This document shows positions 52,631 through 63,668 of a DNA stretch of 64,000 bases, piece after piece. A program made the position numbers and the translations under genes. This DNA is from Petrolisthes cinctipes. Lineage: Eukaryota > Arthropoda > Malacostraca > Decapoda > Porcellanidae. The number at the start of each line of letters is the position of its first letter. The first letter of the stretch is position 1. Below the pieces are notes generated by a model, which had not been told where the DNA came from, ran no database searches, and saw nothing but the letters and a program-made list of their open reading frames with translations. Location of the stretch: NCBI GenBank assembly GCA_033782935.1, contig JAWQEG010000506.1:310001-374000 (forward strand), read 5' to 3'.

Positions 52631-53801
52631 CACTGAGTATGCATGTACAGATCGCTTCTGGTACCCAAAAATATTGAATTTTCGGGTGTTTTGAGCCTGA
52701 ATTTAAAATATAAACGGGTACAGAAGATTCATAAACATATTGACTTTGGGCACCTAAAATATCGATTTTTAAATATGTTTTTGGCCTGTATTTTAAAAAT
52801 CCTCTAACACTGATTAGGCATGTACAGATCGCTTCTGGGACCCAAAAATATCGAATTTTCGGTTGTTTTGAGACTGAAAATGAGATATAAACTGGTACAG
52901 AAGATGCATGCACATATCGACTTTGGGCATCTAAAATATCGATATTTAGCATGTTTTGGGCCTATATTTTGAAAATATTCTAGCACTAAGTAGGAATGTA
53001 GAGATCGCTTCTGGGACCCAAAAATATCGATTTTTCGGGTGTTTTGAGACTGAATTTGAGATATAAACGGGTACAGAAGATGCATGCACATATCGACTTT
53101 GGGCACCTAAAATATCGAATTTGAGCATGTTTTGGGCCTATATTTTGAAAATATTTTACACTGAGTAGGCATGTACAGATCGGTTCTGGGACCCAAAAAT
53201 ATTGAATTTTCGGGTGTTTTGAGCCTGAATTTGAAATATAAACTGGTACTGAAGATGCATGCACATATCGACTTTTTGCACCTAAAATATCGATATTGAG
53301 CATGTTTTGTGTCTGTATCTTGAAAATATTCTAGCAAGGAGTAGGCATGTACAGATCGCTTCTGGGACCCAAAAATATCGAATTTTCGGGTGTTTTGAGC
53401 CTGAATTTGAGATATAAACGGGTATAGAAGATGCATGCACATATCGACTTTGGGCACCCAAAATATCGATTTTCAGCATGTTTTGGGACTGTATTTTTAA
53501 AAACCCCTAACACGGAGTTGGCATGTACAGATTGCTTGTGGGACTCAAAAAAATCGAATTTTCGGGTGTTTTGAGCTTAAATTTGAAATATAAACGGGTA
53601 CAGAAGATGCATGCACATATCGACTATTTGCACATAAAAAATCGATTTTGAGCATGTTTAGTGCCTATATTTTGAAAATATTCTAGCACTAAGTAGGCAT
53701 GTACAGATCGCTTCTGGGACCCAAAAATATCGAATTTTTGTGTGTTTTGAGCCTGAATTTGAGATATAAACGGGTACAGAAGATGCATGCACATATCGAC
53801 T
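52631..53801. repeat. 1.23 kb tandem unit (7 monomers), copy 1
   Basis: Corresponds to 53,862-55,031 at an offset of 1,230-1,231 bp. Shared landmarks are TTTTACACTGA, GAATTTAAAATATAAACGGG, TCTAACACTGA, TCGGTTGTTTTGAGACTG, CGATATTTAGCATG, GTAGGAATGT, CTTTTTGCACC, GTGTCTGTATCTTG, AAAAACCCCTAACACGGAGTTGG and GATTGCTTGTGGGAC. Copy 1 has private changes such as TTTTTAAATATGTTTTTGG near 52,768 and CAGATCGGTTCTGGG near 53,178. Confidence 0.8.
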
Positions 53802-53861
53802 TTGGGCACCTAAAATATCGATTTTGAGCATGTTTTGGGCCTATATTTTGAAAATATTTTA

Positions 53862-55031
53862 CACTGACTAGGCATGTACAGATCGCTTCTGGGACCCAAA
53901 AATATTGAATTTTCGGGTGTTTTGAGCCTGAATTTAAAATATAAACGGGTACAGAAGATTCATAAACATATTGACTTTGGACACCTAAAATATCGATTTT
54001 TATTATGTTTTGGGCCTGTATTTTAAAAATACTCTAACACTGAGTAGGCATGTACAGATCGCTTCTGGGACCCAAAAATATCGAATTTTCGGTTGTTTTG
54101 AGACTGAATTTGAGATATAAACGGGTACAGAAGATGCATGCACATATCGACTTTGGGCACCTAAAATATCGATATTTAGCATGTTTTGGGCCTATATTTT
54201 GAAAATATTCTAGCACTAAGTAGGAATGTTGAAATCGCTTCTGGGACCCAAAAATATCGATTTTTCGGGTGTTTTGAGCCTGAATTTGAGATATAAACGG
54301 GTACAGAAGATGCATGCACATATCGACTTTGGGCACCTAAAATATCGATTTTGAGCATGTTTTGGGCCTATATTTTGAAAATATTTTACACTGAGTAGGC
54401 ATGTACAGATCGCTTCTGGGACCCAAAAATATTGAATTTTCGGGTGTTTTGAGCCTGAATTTGAAATATAAACTGGTACTGAAGATGCATGCACATATCG
54501 ACTTTTTGCACCTAAAATATCGATATTGAGCATGTTTTGTGTCTGTATCTTGAAAATATTCTAGCAAGGAGTAGGCATGTACAGATCGCTTCTTGGACCC
54601 AAAAATATCGAATTTTCGGGTGTTTTGAGCCTGAATTTGAGATATAAACGGGTATAGAAGATGCATGCACATATCGACTTTGGGCACCCAAAATATCGAT
54701 TTTCAGCATGTTTTGGGACTGTATTTTTAAAAACCCCTAACACGGAGTTGGTATGTACAGATTGCTTGTGGGACCCGAAAAAATCGAATTTTCGGGTGTT
54801 TTGAGCTTAAATTTGAAATATAAACGGGTACTGAAGATGCATGCACATATCGACTTTTTGCACCTAAAAAATCGATTTTGAGCATGTTTTGTGCCTATAT
54901 TTTGAAAATATTCTAGCACTAAGTAGGCATGTACAGATCGCTTCTGGGACCCAAAAATATCGAATTTTTGTGTGTTTTGAGCCTGAATTTGAGATATAAA
55001 CGGGTACAGAAGATGCATGCACATATCGACT
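53862..55031. repeat. 1.23 kb tandem unit (7 monomers), copy 2
   Basis: Second copy. It diverges after CACATATCGACTTT near 55,031, where copy 1 continues GGGCACC and this copy reads GAACACC. It is itself contained in the left part of the 16-monomer duplication that starts at 53,883, so duplications are nested: the 7-monomer event, or its product, was included in the later 16-monomer event. Confidence 0.78.
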
Positions 55032-56616
55032 TTGAACACCTAAAATATCGATTTTTTGCATGTTTTGGGCCTATTTTTTGAAAATAATCTAGAACTGAGT
55101 AGGCATGTACAGATCGCTTCTGGGACCAAAAATATCGAATTTTCGGGTGTTTTAAGCCTGAATTTGTCATACAAACGGGTACAGAAGATTCACACACATA
55201 TTGACTTTGGGCACCTAAAATATCGATTTTTATTATGTTTTGGGCCTGTATTTTGAAAATACTCTAACACGGAGTAGACATGTACAGATCGCTTCTGGGA
55301 CCCAAAAATATCGAATTTGGGGGTGTTTTGATCCTGAATTTGAGATATAAACGGGTACAGAAGATGCATTCACATATCGACTTTTAGCACCTAAAATATC
55401 GATTTTGAGCAGGTTTTGGGCCTATATTTTGAAAATATTCTAGCACTAAGTAGGCATGTACAGATCGCTTCTTGGACCCAAAAATATCGAATTTTGGGTG
55501 TTTTGAGCCTTAAATATGAGATATAAACGGGTAAAGAAGATCCATGCACATATCGACTTTGGGCACTCAAAATATCGATTTTTAGCACGTTTTGGGCCTA
55601 TATTTTGAAAATATTCTAGCACTTAGTAGGCATGAATAGATCGCTTCTGGGACCCAAAAATATCGAATTTTCGTGTGTTTTGAGCCTGAATTTGAGATAT
55701 AAACGGGTATAGAAGATGCATGCACATATCGACTTTGGGCACCCAAAATATCGATTTTAAGCATGTTTTGGGCCTGTATTTAAAAAAATACTCTAACACG
55801 GAGTAGGCATGTACAGATCGCTTCTGGGACCCAAAAATATCGAATTTTTGGGTGTTTTAAGCCTGAATTTGTTATACAAATGGGTACAGAAGATTCATAC
55901 ACATATTGACTTTGGGCACCTAAAATATCGATTTTTATTATGTTTTGGGCCGGTATTTTGAAAATACTCTAAATCGGAGTAGACATGTACAGATCGCTTC
56001 TAGGACCCAAAAATATCGAATTTACGGGTGTTTTGAGCCTGAATTTGAGATATAAACGGGTACAGAAGATACATGCACATATCAACTTTGGGCACCTAAA
56101 ATATCGATTTTTAGCATGTTTTGGGCCTGTATTTTAAAAAATACTCTAACACGGAGTAGGCATGTAGAGATCGCTTCTTGGACCCAAAAATATCGAATTT
56201 TCGTGTGTTTTGAGCCTGAATTTGAGATATAAACGGGTACAGAAGATGCATTCACATATCGACTTTGGGCACCTAAAATATCGATTTTTAGCATGTTTTA
56301 GGCCTATATTTTGAAAATATTTTACACTGAGTAGGCATGTACAGATCGCTTCTGGGACCCAAAAATATTGAATTTTTGTGTGTTTTGAGCCTGAATTTGA
56401 AATATAAACAGGTACAGAAGATGCATGCACATATCGACTTTGGACACATAAAATTTTGATTTTTAGCATGTTTTAAGCCTATATTTTGAAAACATTCTAG
56501 CACTGAGTAGGCATGTACAGATCGCTTCTGGGCACCAAAAATATCGAATTTTCGGGTGTTTTAAGCCTGAATTTGAAATATAAACGGGTACTGAAGATGC
56601 ATGCACATATCGACTT
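53883..56616. repeat. Tandem duplication of about 2.73 kb, copy 1 (16-monomer spacing)
   Basis: Matches 56,698-59,431 at a constant offset of 2,815 bp (16 x 176 less 1), with very few differences. One is ATATCGAATTTTCGGG at 54,606 against ATATCTAATTTTCGGG in copy 2. Another is GATGCATTCACATATCG near 55,370 against GATTCATTCACATATCG. The 81 bp between the copies (56,617-56,697) are ordinary satellite. The spacing implies a tandem unit of 2,815 bp, whose last 81 bp in copy 2 were replaced or lie in diverged sequence. Confidence 0.9.
54774..54788 (-). other. CENP-B-box-like 15-mer, 8 of 9 essential bases
   Basis: On the minus strand the sequence is TTCGATTTTTTCGGG. The mammalian CENP-B box core is TTCG-N4-A-N2-CGGG. 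TTCG and CGGG match completely and only the central A is a T. Most monomers have TTCGATATTTTTGGG at this site (7 of 9). The extra match here comes from a CCCG in place of CCCA. Genuine CENP-B binding is established for mammals. In another lineage this is only a resemblance. Confidence 0.5.
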
Positions 56617-56697
56617 TGGGCACCTAAAATATCGATATTTAGCATGTTTTGGGCCTATATTTTGAAAATATTCTAGCACTAAGTAGGAATGTTGAAA

Positions 56698-59431
56698 TCG
56701 CTTCTGGGACCCAAAAATATTGAATTTTCGGGTGTTTTGAGCCTGAATTTAAAATATAAACGGGTACAGAAGATTCATAAACATATTGACTTTGGGCACC
56801 TAAAATATCGATTTTTATTATGTTTTGGGCCTGTATTTTAAAAATACTCTAACACTGAGTAGGCATGTACAGATCGCTTCTGGGACCCAAAAATATCGAA
56901 TTTTCGGTTGTTTTGAGACTGAATTTGAGATATAAACGGGTACAGAAGATGCATGCACATATCGACTTTGGGCACCTAAAATATCGATATTTAGCATGTT
57001 TTGGGCCTATATTTTGAAAATATTCTAGCACTAAGTAGGAATGTTGAAATCGCTTCTGGGACCCAAAAATATCGATTTTTCGGGTGTTTTGAGCCTGAAT
57101 TTGAGATATAAACGGGTACAGAAGATGCATGCACATATCGACTTTGGGCACCTAAAATATCGATTTTGAGCATGTTTTGGGCCTATATTTTGAAAATATT
57201 TTACACTGAGTAGGCATGTACAGATCGCTTCTGGGACCCAAAAATATTGAATTTTCGGGTGTTTTGAGCCTGAATTTGAAATATAAACTGGTACTGAAGA
57301 TGCATGCACATATCGACTTTTTGCACCTAAAATATCGATATTGAGCATGTTTTGTGTCTGTATCTTGAAAATATTCTAGCAAGGAGTAGGCATGTACAGA
57401 TCGCTTCTTGGACCCAAAAATATCTAATTTTCGGGTGTTTTGAGCCTGAATTTGAGATATAAACGGGTATAGAAGATGCATGCACATATCGACTTTGGGC
57501 ACCCAAAATATCGATTTTCAGCATGTTTTGGGACTGTATTTTTAAAAACCCCTAACACGGAGTTGGTATGTACAGATTGCTTGTGGGACCCGAAAAAATC
57601 GAATTTTCGGGTGTTTTGAGCTTAAATTTGAAATATAAACGGGTACTGAAGATGCATGCACATATCGACTTTTTGCACCTAAAAAATCGATTTTGAGCAT
57701 GTTTTGTGCCTATATTTTGAAAATATTCTAGCACTAAGTAGGCATGTACAGATCGCTTCTGGGACCCAAAAATATCGAATTTTTGTGTGTTTTGAGCCTG
57801 AATTTGAGATATAAACGGGTACAGAAGATGCATGCACATATCGACTTTGAACACCTAAAATATCGATTTTTTGCATGTTTTGGGCCTATTTTTTGAAAAT
57901 AATCTAGAACTGAGTAGGCATGTACAGATCGCTTCTGGGACCAAAAATATCGAATTTTCGGGTGTTTTAAGCCTGAATTTGTCATACAAACGGGTACAGA
58001 AGATTCACACACATATTGACTTTGGGCACCTAAAATATCGATTTTTATTATGTTTTGGGTCTGTATTTTGAAAATACTCTAACACGGAGTAGACATGTAC
58101 AGATCGCTTCTGGGACCCAAAAATATCGAATTTGGGGGTGTTTTGATCCTGAATTTGAGATATAAACGGGTACAGAAGATTCATTCACATATCGACTTTT
58201 AGCACCTAAAATATCGATTTTGAGCAGGTTTTGGGCCTATATTTTGAAAATATTCTAGCACTAAGTAGGCATGTACAGATCGCTTCTTGGACCCAAAAAT
58301 ATCGAATTTTGGGTGTTTTGAGCCTTAAATATGAGATATAAACGGGTAAAGAAGATCCATGCACATATCGACTTTGGGCACTCAAAATATCGATTTTTAG
58401 CACGTTTTGTTCCTATATTTTGAAAATATTCTAGCACTTAGTAGGCATGAATAGATCGCTTCTGGGACCCAAAAATATCGAATTTTCGTGTGTTTTGAGC
58501 CTGAATTTGAGATATAAACGGGTATAGAAGATGCATGCACATATCGACTTTGGGCACCCAAAATATCGATTTTAAGCATGTTTTGGGCCTGTATTTAAAA
58601 AAATACTCTAACACGGAGTAGGCATGTACAGATCGCTTCTGGGACCCAAAAATATCGAATTTTTGGGTGTTTTAAGCCTGAATTTGTTATACAAATGGGT
58701 ACAGAAGATTCATACACATATTGACTTTGGGCACCTAAAATATCGATTTTTATTATGTTTTGGGCCGGTATTTTGAAAATACTCTAAATCGGAGTAGACA
58801 TGTACAGATCGCTTCTAGGACCCAAAAATATCGAATTTACGGGTGTTTTGAGCCTGAATTTGAGATATAAACGGGTACAGAAGATACATGCACATATCAA
58901 CTTTGGGCACCCAAAATATCGATTTTTAGCATGTTTTGGGCCTGTATTTTAAAAAATACTCTAACACGGAGTAGGCATGTAGAGATTGCTTCTTGGACCC
59001 AAAAATATCGAATTTTCGTGTGTTTTGAGCCTGAATTTGAGATATAAACGGGTACAGAAGATGCATGCACATATCGACTTTGGGCACCTAAAATATCGAT
59101 TTTTAGCATGTTTTATGCCTATATTTTGAAAATATTTTACACTGAGTAGGCATGTACAGATCGCTTCTGGGACCCAAAAATATTGAATTTTTGTGTGTTT
59201 TGAGCCTGAATTTGAAATATAAACAGGTACAGAAGATGCATGCACATATCGACTTTGGACACATAAAATTTTGATTTTTAGCATGTTTTAAGCCTATATT
59301 TTGAAAACATTCTAGCACTGAGTAGGCATGTACAGATCGCTTCTGGGCACCAAAAATATCGAATTTTCGGGTGTTTTAAGCCTGAATTTGAAATATAAAC
59401 GGGTACTGAAGATGCATGCACATATCGACTT
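56698..59431. repeat. Tandem duplication of about 2.73 kb, copy 2
   Basis: Second copy of the 16-monomer segment. Identity ends where copy 1 reads ATCGACTTTGGGCACC (56,617) and this copy reads ATCGACTTTTTGCACC (59,432). Private changes include TTTTGTTCCTATATTTTG near 58,406 and GGCATGTAGAGATTGC near 58,980. Confidence 0.9.
57589..57603 (-). other. CENP-B-box-like 15-mer, 8 of 9 essential bases
   Basis: Duplicate of the 54,774 site, carried by the 2,815-bp duplication (54,774 + 2,815 = 57,589), with the same minus-strand TTCGATTTTTTCGGG. It is not independent evidence for selection on the motif. Confidence 0.5.
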
Positions 59432-59624
59432 TTTGCACCTAAAATATCGATTTTAAGCATGTTTTGGGCCTATATTTTGATAATATTCTAGCACTAAGTA
59501 GGCATATACAGATCGCTTCTGGGACCCAAAAATATCGAATTTTGGGTGTTTTGAGCCTGAATATGAGATATAAACGGGTATAGAAGATGCATGCACATAT
59601 CGACTTTGGGCACCCAAAATATCG

Positions 59625-59956
59625 ATTTTAAGCATGTTTTGGGCCTGTATTTTAAAATATACTCTAACACGGCGTAGGCATGTACAGATCGCTTCTGGAA
59701 CCCAATAATCTCGAATTTTCGGGTGTTTTGAGCCTGAATTTGAGATATACACGGGTACAGAAGATGCATACACATATTGACTTTAGGCACCTAAAATATC
59801 GACTTTCAGTATCTTTTAGGACTGTATTTTGAAAAACCCTAACACGAAGTAGGCATGTACAGATCGCTTCTTCAACCCAAAAATATCGAATTTTCGGGTG
59901 TTTTAATTATGAATTTGAGATAAAAACAGGTACTAAAGATGCATGGACATATCAAC
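59625..59956. repeat. Segment duplicated at the right window edge, copy 1
   Basis: Matches 63,669-64,000 at an offset of 4,044 bp (23 monomers). Shared rare variants are CACGGCGTAGG, CTGGAACCCAATAATCTCG, GATATACACGGG, ATCGACTTTCAGTATC, TTTTAGGACTG, AACCCTAACACGAAGTAGG, CGCTTCTTCAACCC and TTTTAATTATGAATTTG. A diverged third relative with TTTTAATTATGAATTTG is near 22,765. Confidence 0.83.
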
Positions 59957-61634
59957 TTTGGACACCTAAAATATCGATTTTTTGCATGTTTTGGGTCTAT
60001 ATTTTGAAAATATTCTAAAACTGAGTAGGCATGTACAGATCGCTTCTGGGACCCAAAAATATCGAATTTTTGGGTGTTTTAAGCCTGAATTTGTTATACA
60101 AATGGGTACAGAAGATTCGTACACATATTGACTTTGGGCACCTAAAATATCGATTTTTATTATGTTTTAGGCCTGTATTTCGAAAATTCTCTAAATCGGA
60201 GTAGACATGTACAGATCGCTTCTAGGACCCAAAAATATCGAATTTACGGGTGTTTTGAGCCTGAATTTGTGATATAAACGGGTACAGAAGATGCATGCAC
60301 ATATCGACTTTGGACACATAAGATTTTGATTTTTAGCATGTTTTGAGCCAATATTTTGAAAATATTCTAGCACTCAGTAGGCATGTACAGATCGCTTCTG
60401 GGACTCAAAAATATTGAATTTTCGGGTGTTTTAAGCCTGAATTTGAAATATAAACGGGTACTGAAGATACATGCACATATCGACTTTGGGCACCTAAAAT
60501 ATCGATTTTTTGCATGTTTTGGGCCTGTATTTTAAAAAATACTCTAACACGGAGTAGGCATGTATAGATCGCTTCTTGGACCCAAAAATATCGAATTTTC
60601 GTGTGTTTTGAGCCTGAATTTGAGATATAAACGGGTACAGAAGATGCATTCACATATCGACTTTTTGCACCTAAAAAATCGATTTTGAGCATGTTTTGTG
60701 CCTATATTTTGAAAATATTCTAGCACTAAGTAGGCATGTACAGATCGCTTCTGGGACCCAAAAACATCGAATTTTTGTGTGTTTTGAGCCTGAATTTGAG
60801 ATATAAACGGGTACAGAAGATGCATGCACATATCGACTTTGGGCACCTAAATTATCGATTTTGAGCATGTTTTGGGCCTATATTTTGAAAATATTTTACA
60901 CTGAGTAGGCATGTACAGATCGCTTCTGGGACCCAAAAATATTGAATTTTCGGGTGTTTTGAGCCTGAATTTAAAATATAAACGGGTACAGAAGATTCAT
61001 AAACATATTGACTTTGGGCACCTAAAATATCGATTTTTATTATGTTTTGGGCCTGTATTTTAAAAATACTCTAACACTGAGTAGGCATGTACAGATCGCT
61101 TCTGGGACCCAAAAATATCGAATTTTCGGTTGTTTTGAGACTGAATTTGAGATATAAACGGGTACAGAAGATGCATGCACATATCGACTTTGGGCACCTA
61201 AAATATCGATATTTAGCATGTTTTGGGCCTATATTTTGAAAATATTTTACATTGAGTAGGCATGTACAGATCGCTTCTAGGACCCAAAAATATTGAATTT
61301 TCGGGTGTTTTGAGCCTGAATTTGAAATATAAACTGGTACTGAAGATGCATGCACATATCGACTTTTTGCACCTAAAATATCGATATTAAGCATGTTTTG
61401 TGTCTGTATCTTGAAAATATTCTAGCAAGGAGTAGGCATGTACAGATCGCTTCTTGGACCCAAAAATATCGAATTTTCGGGTGTTTTGAGCTTGAATTTG
61501 AGATATAAACGGGTATAGAAGATGCATGCACATATCGACTTTGGGCACACAAAATAGCGATTTTCAGCATGTTTTGGGACTGTATTTTTAAAAACCCCTA
61601 ACACGGAGTTGGCATGTACAGATTGCTTGTGGGA

Positions 61635-61649
61635 CCCGAAAATATCGAA
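61635..61649 (-). other. CENP-B-box-like 15-mer, 8 of 9 essential bases
   Basis: Minus-strand TTCGATATTTTCGGG matches TTCG-N4-A-N2-CGGG except for the central A. It shares the GATTGCTTGTGGGACCCG context with the 54,774 site but has ATAT instead of AAAT next to TTCG. A further relative near 62,866 has GGGACACGAAAATATCG, which scores lower. Confidence 0.5.
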
Positions 61650-63668
61650 TTTTCGGGTGTTTTGAGCTTGAATTTGAGATAAAAACAGGTACAGAAGATG
61701 CATGCACATATCGACTTTGAACACCTAAAATATCGATTTTTTGCATGTTTTGGGCCTATTTTTTGAAAATAATCTAGAACTGAGTAGGCATGTACAGATC
61801 GCTTCTGGGACCCAAAAATATCGAATTTTCGTGTGTTTTAAGCCTGAATTTGTTATACAAACGGGTACAGAAGATTCACACACATATTGACTATGGGCAC
61901 CTAAAATATCGATTTTCATTATGTTTTGGGGCTGTATTTTGAAAATACTCTAACACGGAGTAGACATGTACAGATCGCTTCTGGGACCCAAAAATATCGA
62001 ATTTTCGGGTGTTTTGATCCTGAATTTGAGATATAAACGGGTACAGAAGATGCATGCACATATCGACTTTGGACACATAAAATTTTGATTTTTAGCATGT
62101 TTTGAGCCTATATTTTGAAAATATTCTAGCACTGAGTAGGCATGTACAGATCGCTTCTGAGACCCAAAAATATCGAATTTTCGGGTGTTTTTACCCTGAA
62201 TTTGAAATATAAACGGGTACTTAAGATGCATTCACATATCGACTTTTAGCACCTAAAATATCGATTTTGAGCAGGTTTTGGGCCTATATTTTGAAAATAT
62301 TCTAGCACTAAGTAGGCATGTACAGATCGCTTCTGGGACCCAAAAATATCGAATTTTGGGTGTTTTGAGCCTTAAATATGAGATATAAACGGAGACAGAA
62401 GATCCATGAACATATCTACTTTGGGCACTCAAAATATCGATTTTTAGCATGTTTTGGGCCTATATTTTGAAAATATTTTACACTGAGTAGGCATGAACAG
62501 ATCGCTTCTGGGACCCAAAAATATCGAATTATCGTGTGTTTTGAGCCTGAATTTGAGATATAAACGGGAACAGAAGATGCATGCACATATCGACTTTAGG
62601 CACCTAAAATATCGATTTTTAGCATGGTTTGGGCCTATATTTTGAAAATATTTTACACTGAGTAGGCATGTACAGATCGCTTCTGGGACCCAAAAATATC
62701 GAATTTTCGGGTGTTTTGAGCCTGAATTTGAGATATAAACGGGTACAGAAGATGCATGCACATATCGACTTTGGACACATAAAATTTTGATTTTTAGTAT
62801 GTTTTGAGCCTATATTTTGAAAACATTCTAGCAATGAGTAGGCATGTACAGATTGCTTGTGGGACACGAAAATATCGAATTTTCGGGTGTTTTGAGCCTG
62901 AATTTGAGATAAAAACAGGTACTGAAGATGCATGCACATATAGACTTTTAGCATCTAAAATATCTATTTTGAGCAAGTTTTGGGCCTATATTTTGAAAAT
63001 ATTCTAGCACTAAGTAGGCATTTACAGATCGCTTCTGGGACCCAAAAATATCGAATTTTGGGTGCTTTGAGCCTTAAATATGAGATAAAAACGGGTAAAG
63101 AAGATCCATGCACATATCGACTTTGGGCACTCAAAATATCGATTTTTAGCACGTTTTGGGCCTATATTTTGAAAATATTTTACACTGAGTAGGCATGAAC
63201 AGATTGCTTCTGGGACCCAAAAATATCGAATTTTCGTGTGTTTTGAGCCTGAATTTGAGATATAAACGGGTATAGAAGATGCATGCACATATCGACTTTG
63301 GGCACCCAAAATATCGATTTTAAGCATGTTTTGGGCCTGTATTTAAAAAATATTCTAGCACTGAGTAGGCATGTACAGATCGCTTCTGGGACCCAAAAAT
63401 ATCGAATTTTTGGGTGTTTTAAGCCTGAATTTGTTATACAAATGGGTACAGAAGATTCATACACATATTGACTTTGGGCACCTAAAATATCGATTTTTAT
63501 TATGTTTTGGGCCTGTATTTTGAGAATACTCTAAATCGGAGTAGACATGTACAGATCGCTTCTAGGACCCAAAAATATCGAATTTACGGGTGTTTTGAGC
63601 CTGAATTTGAGATATAAACGGGTACAGAAGATACATGCACATATCGACTTTGGGCATCCAAAATATCG

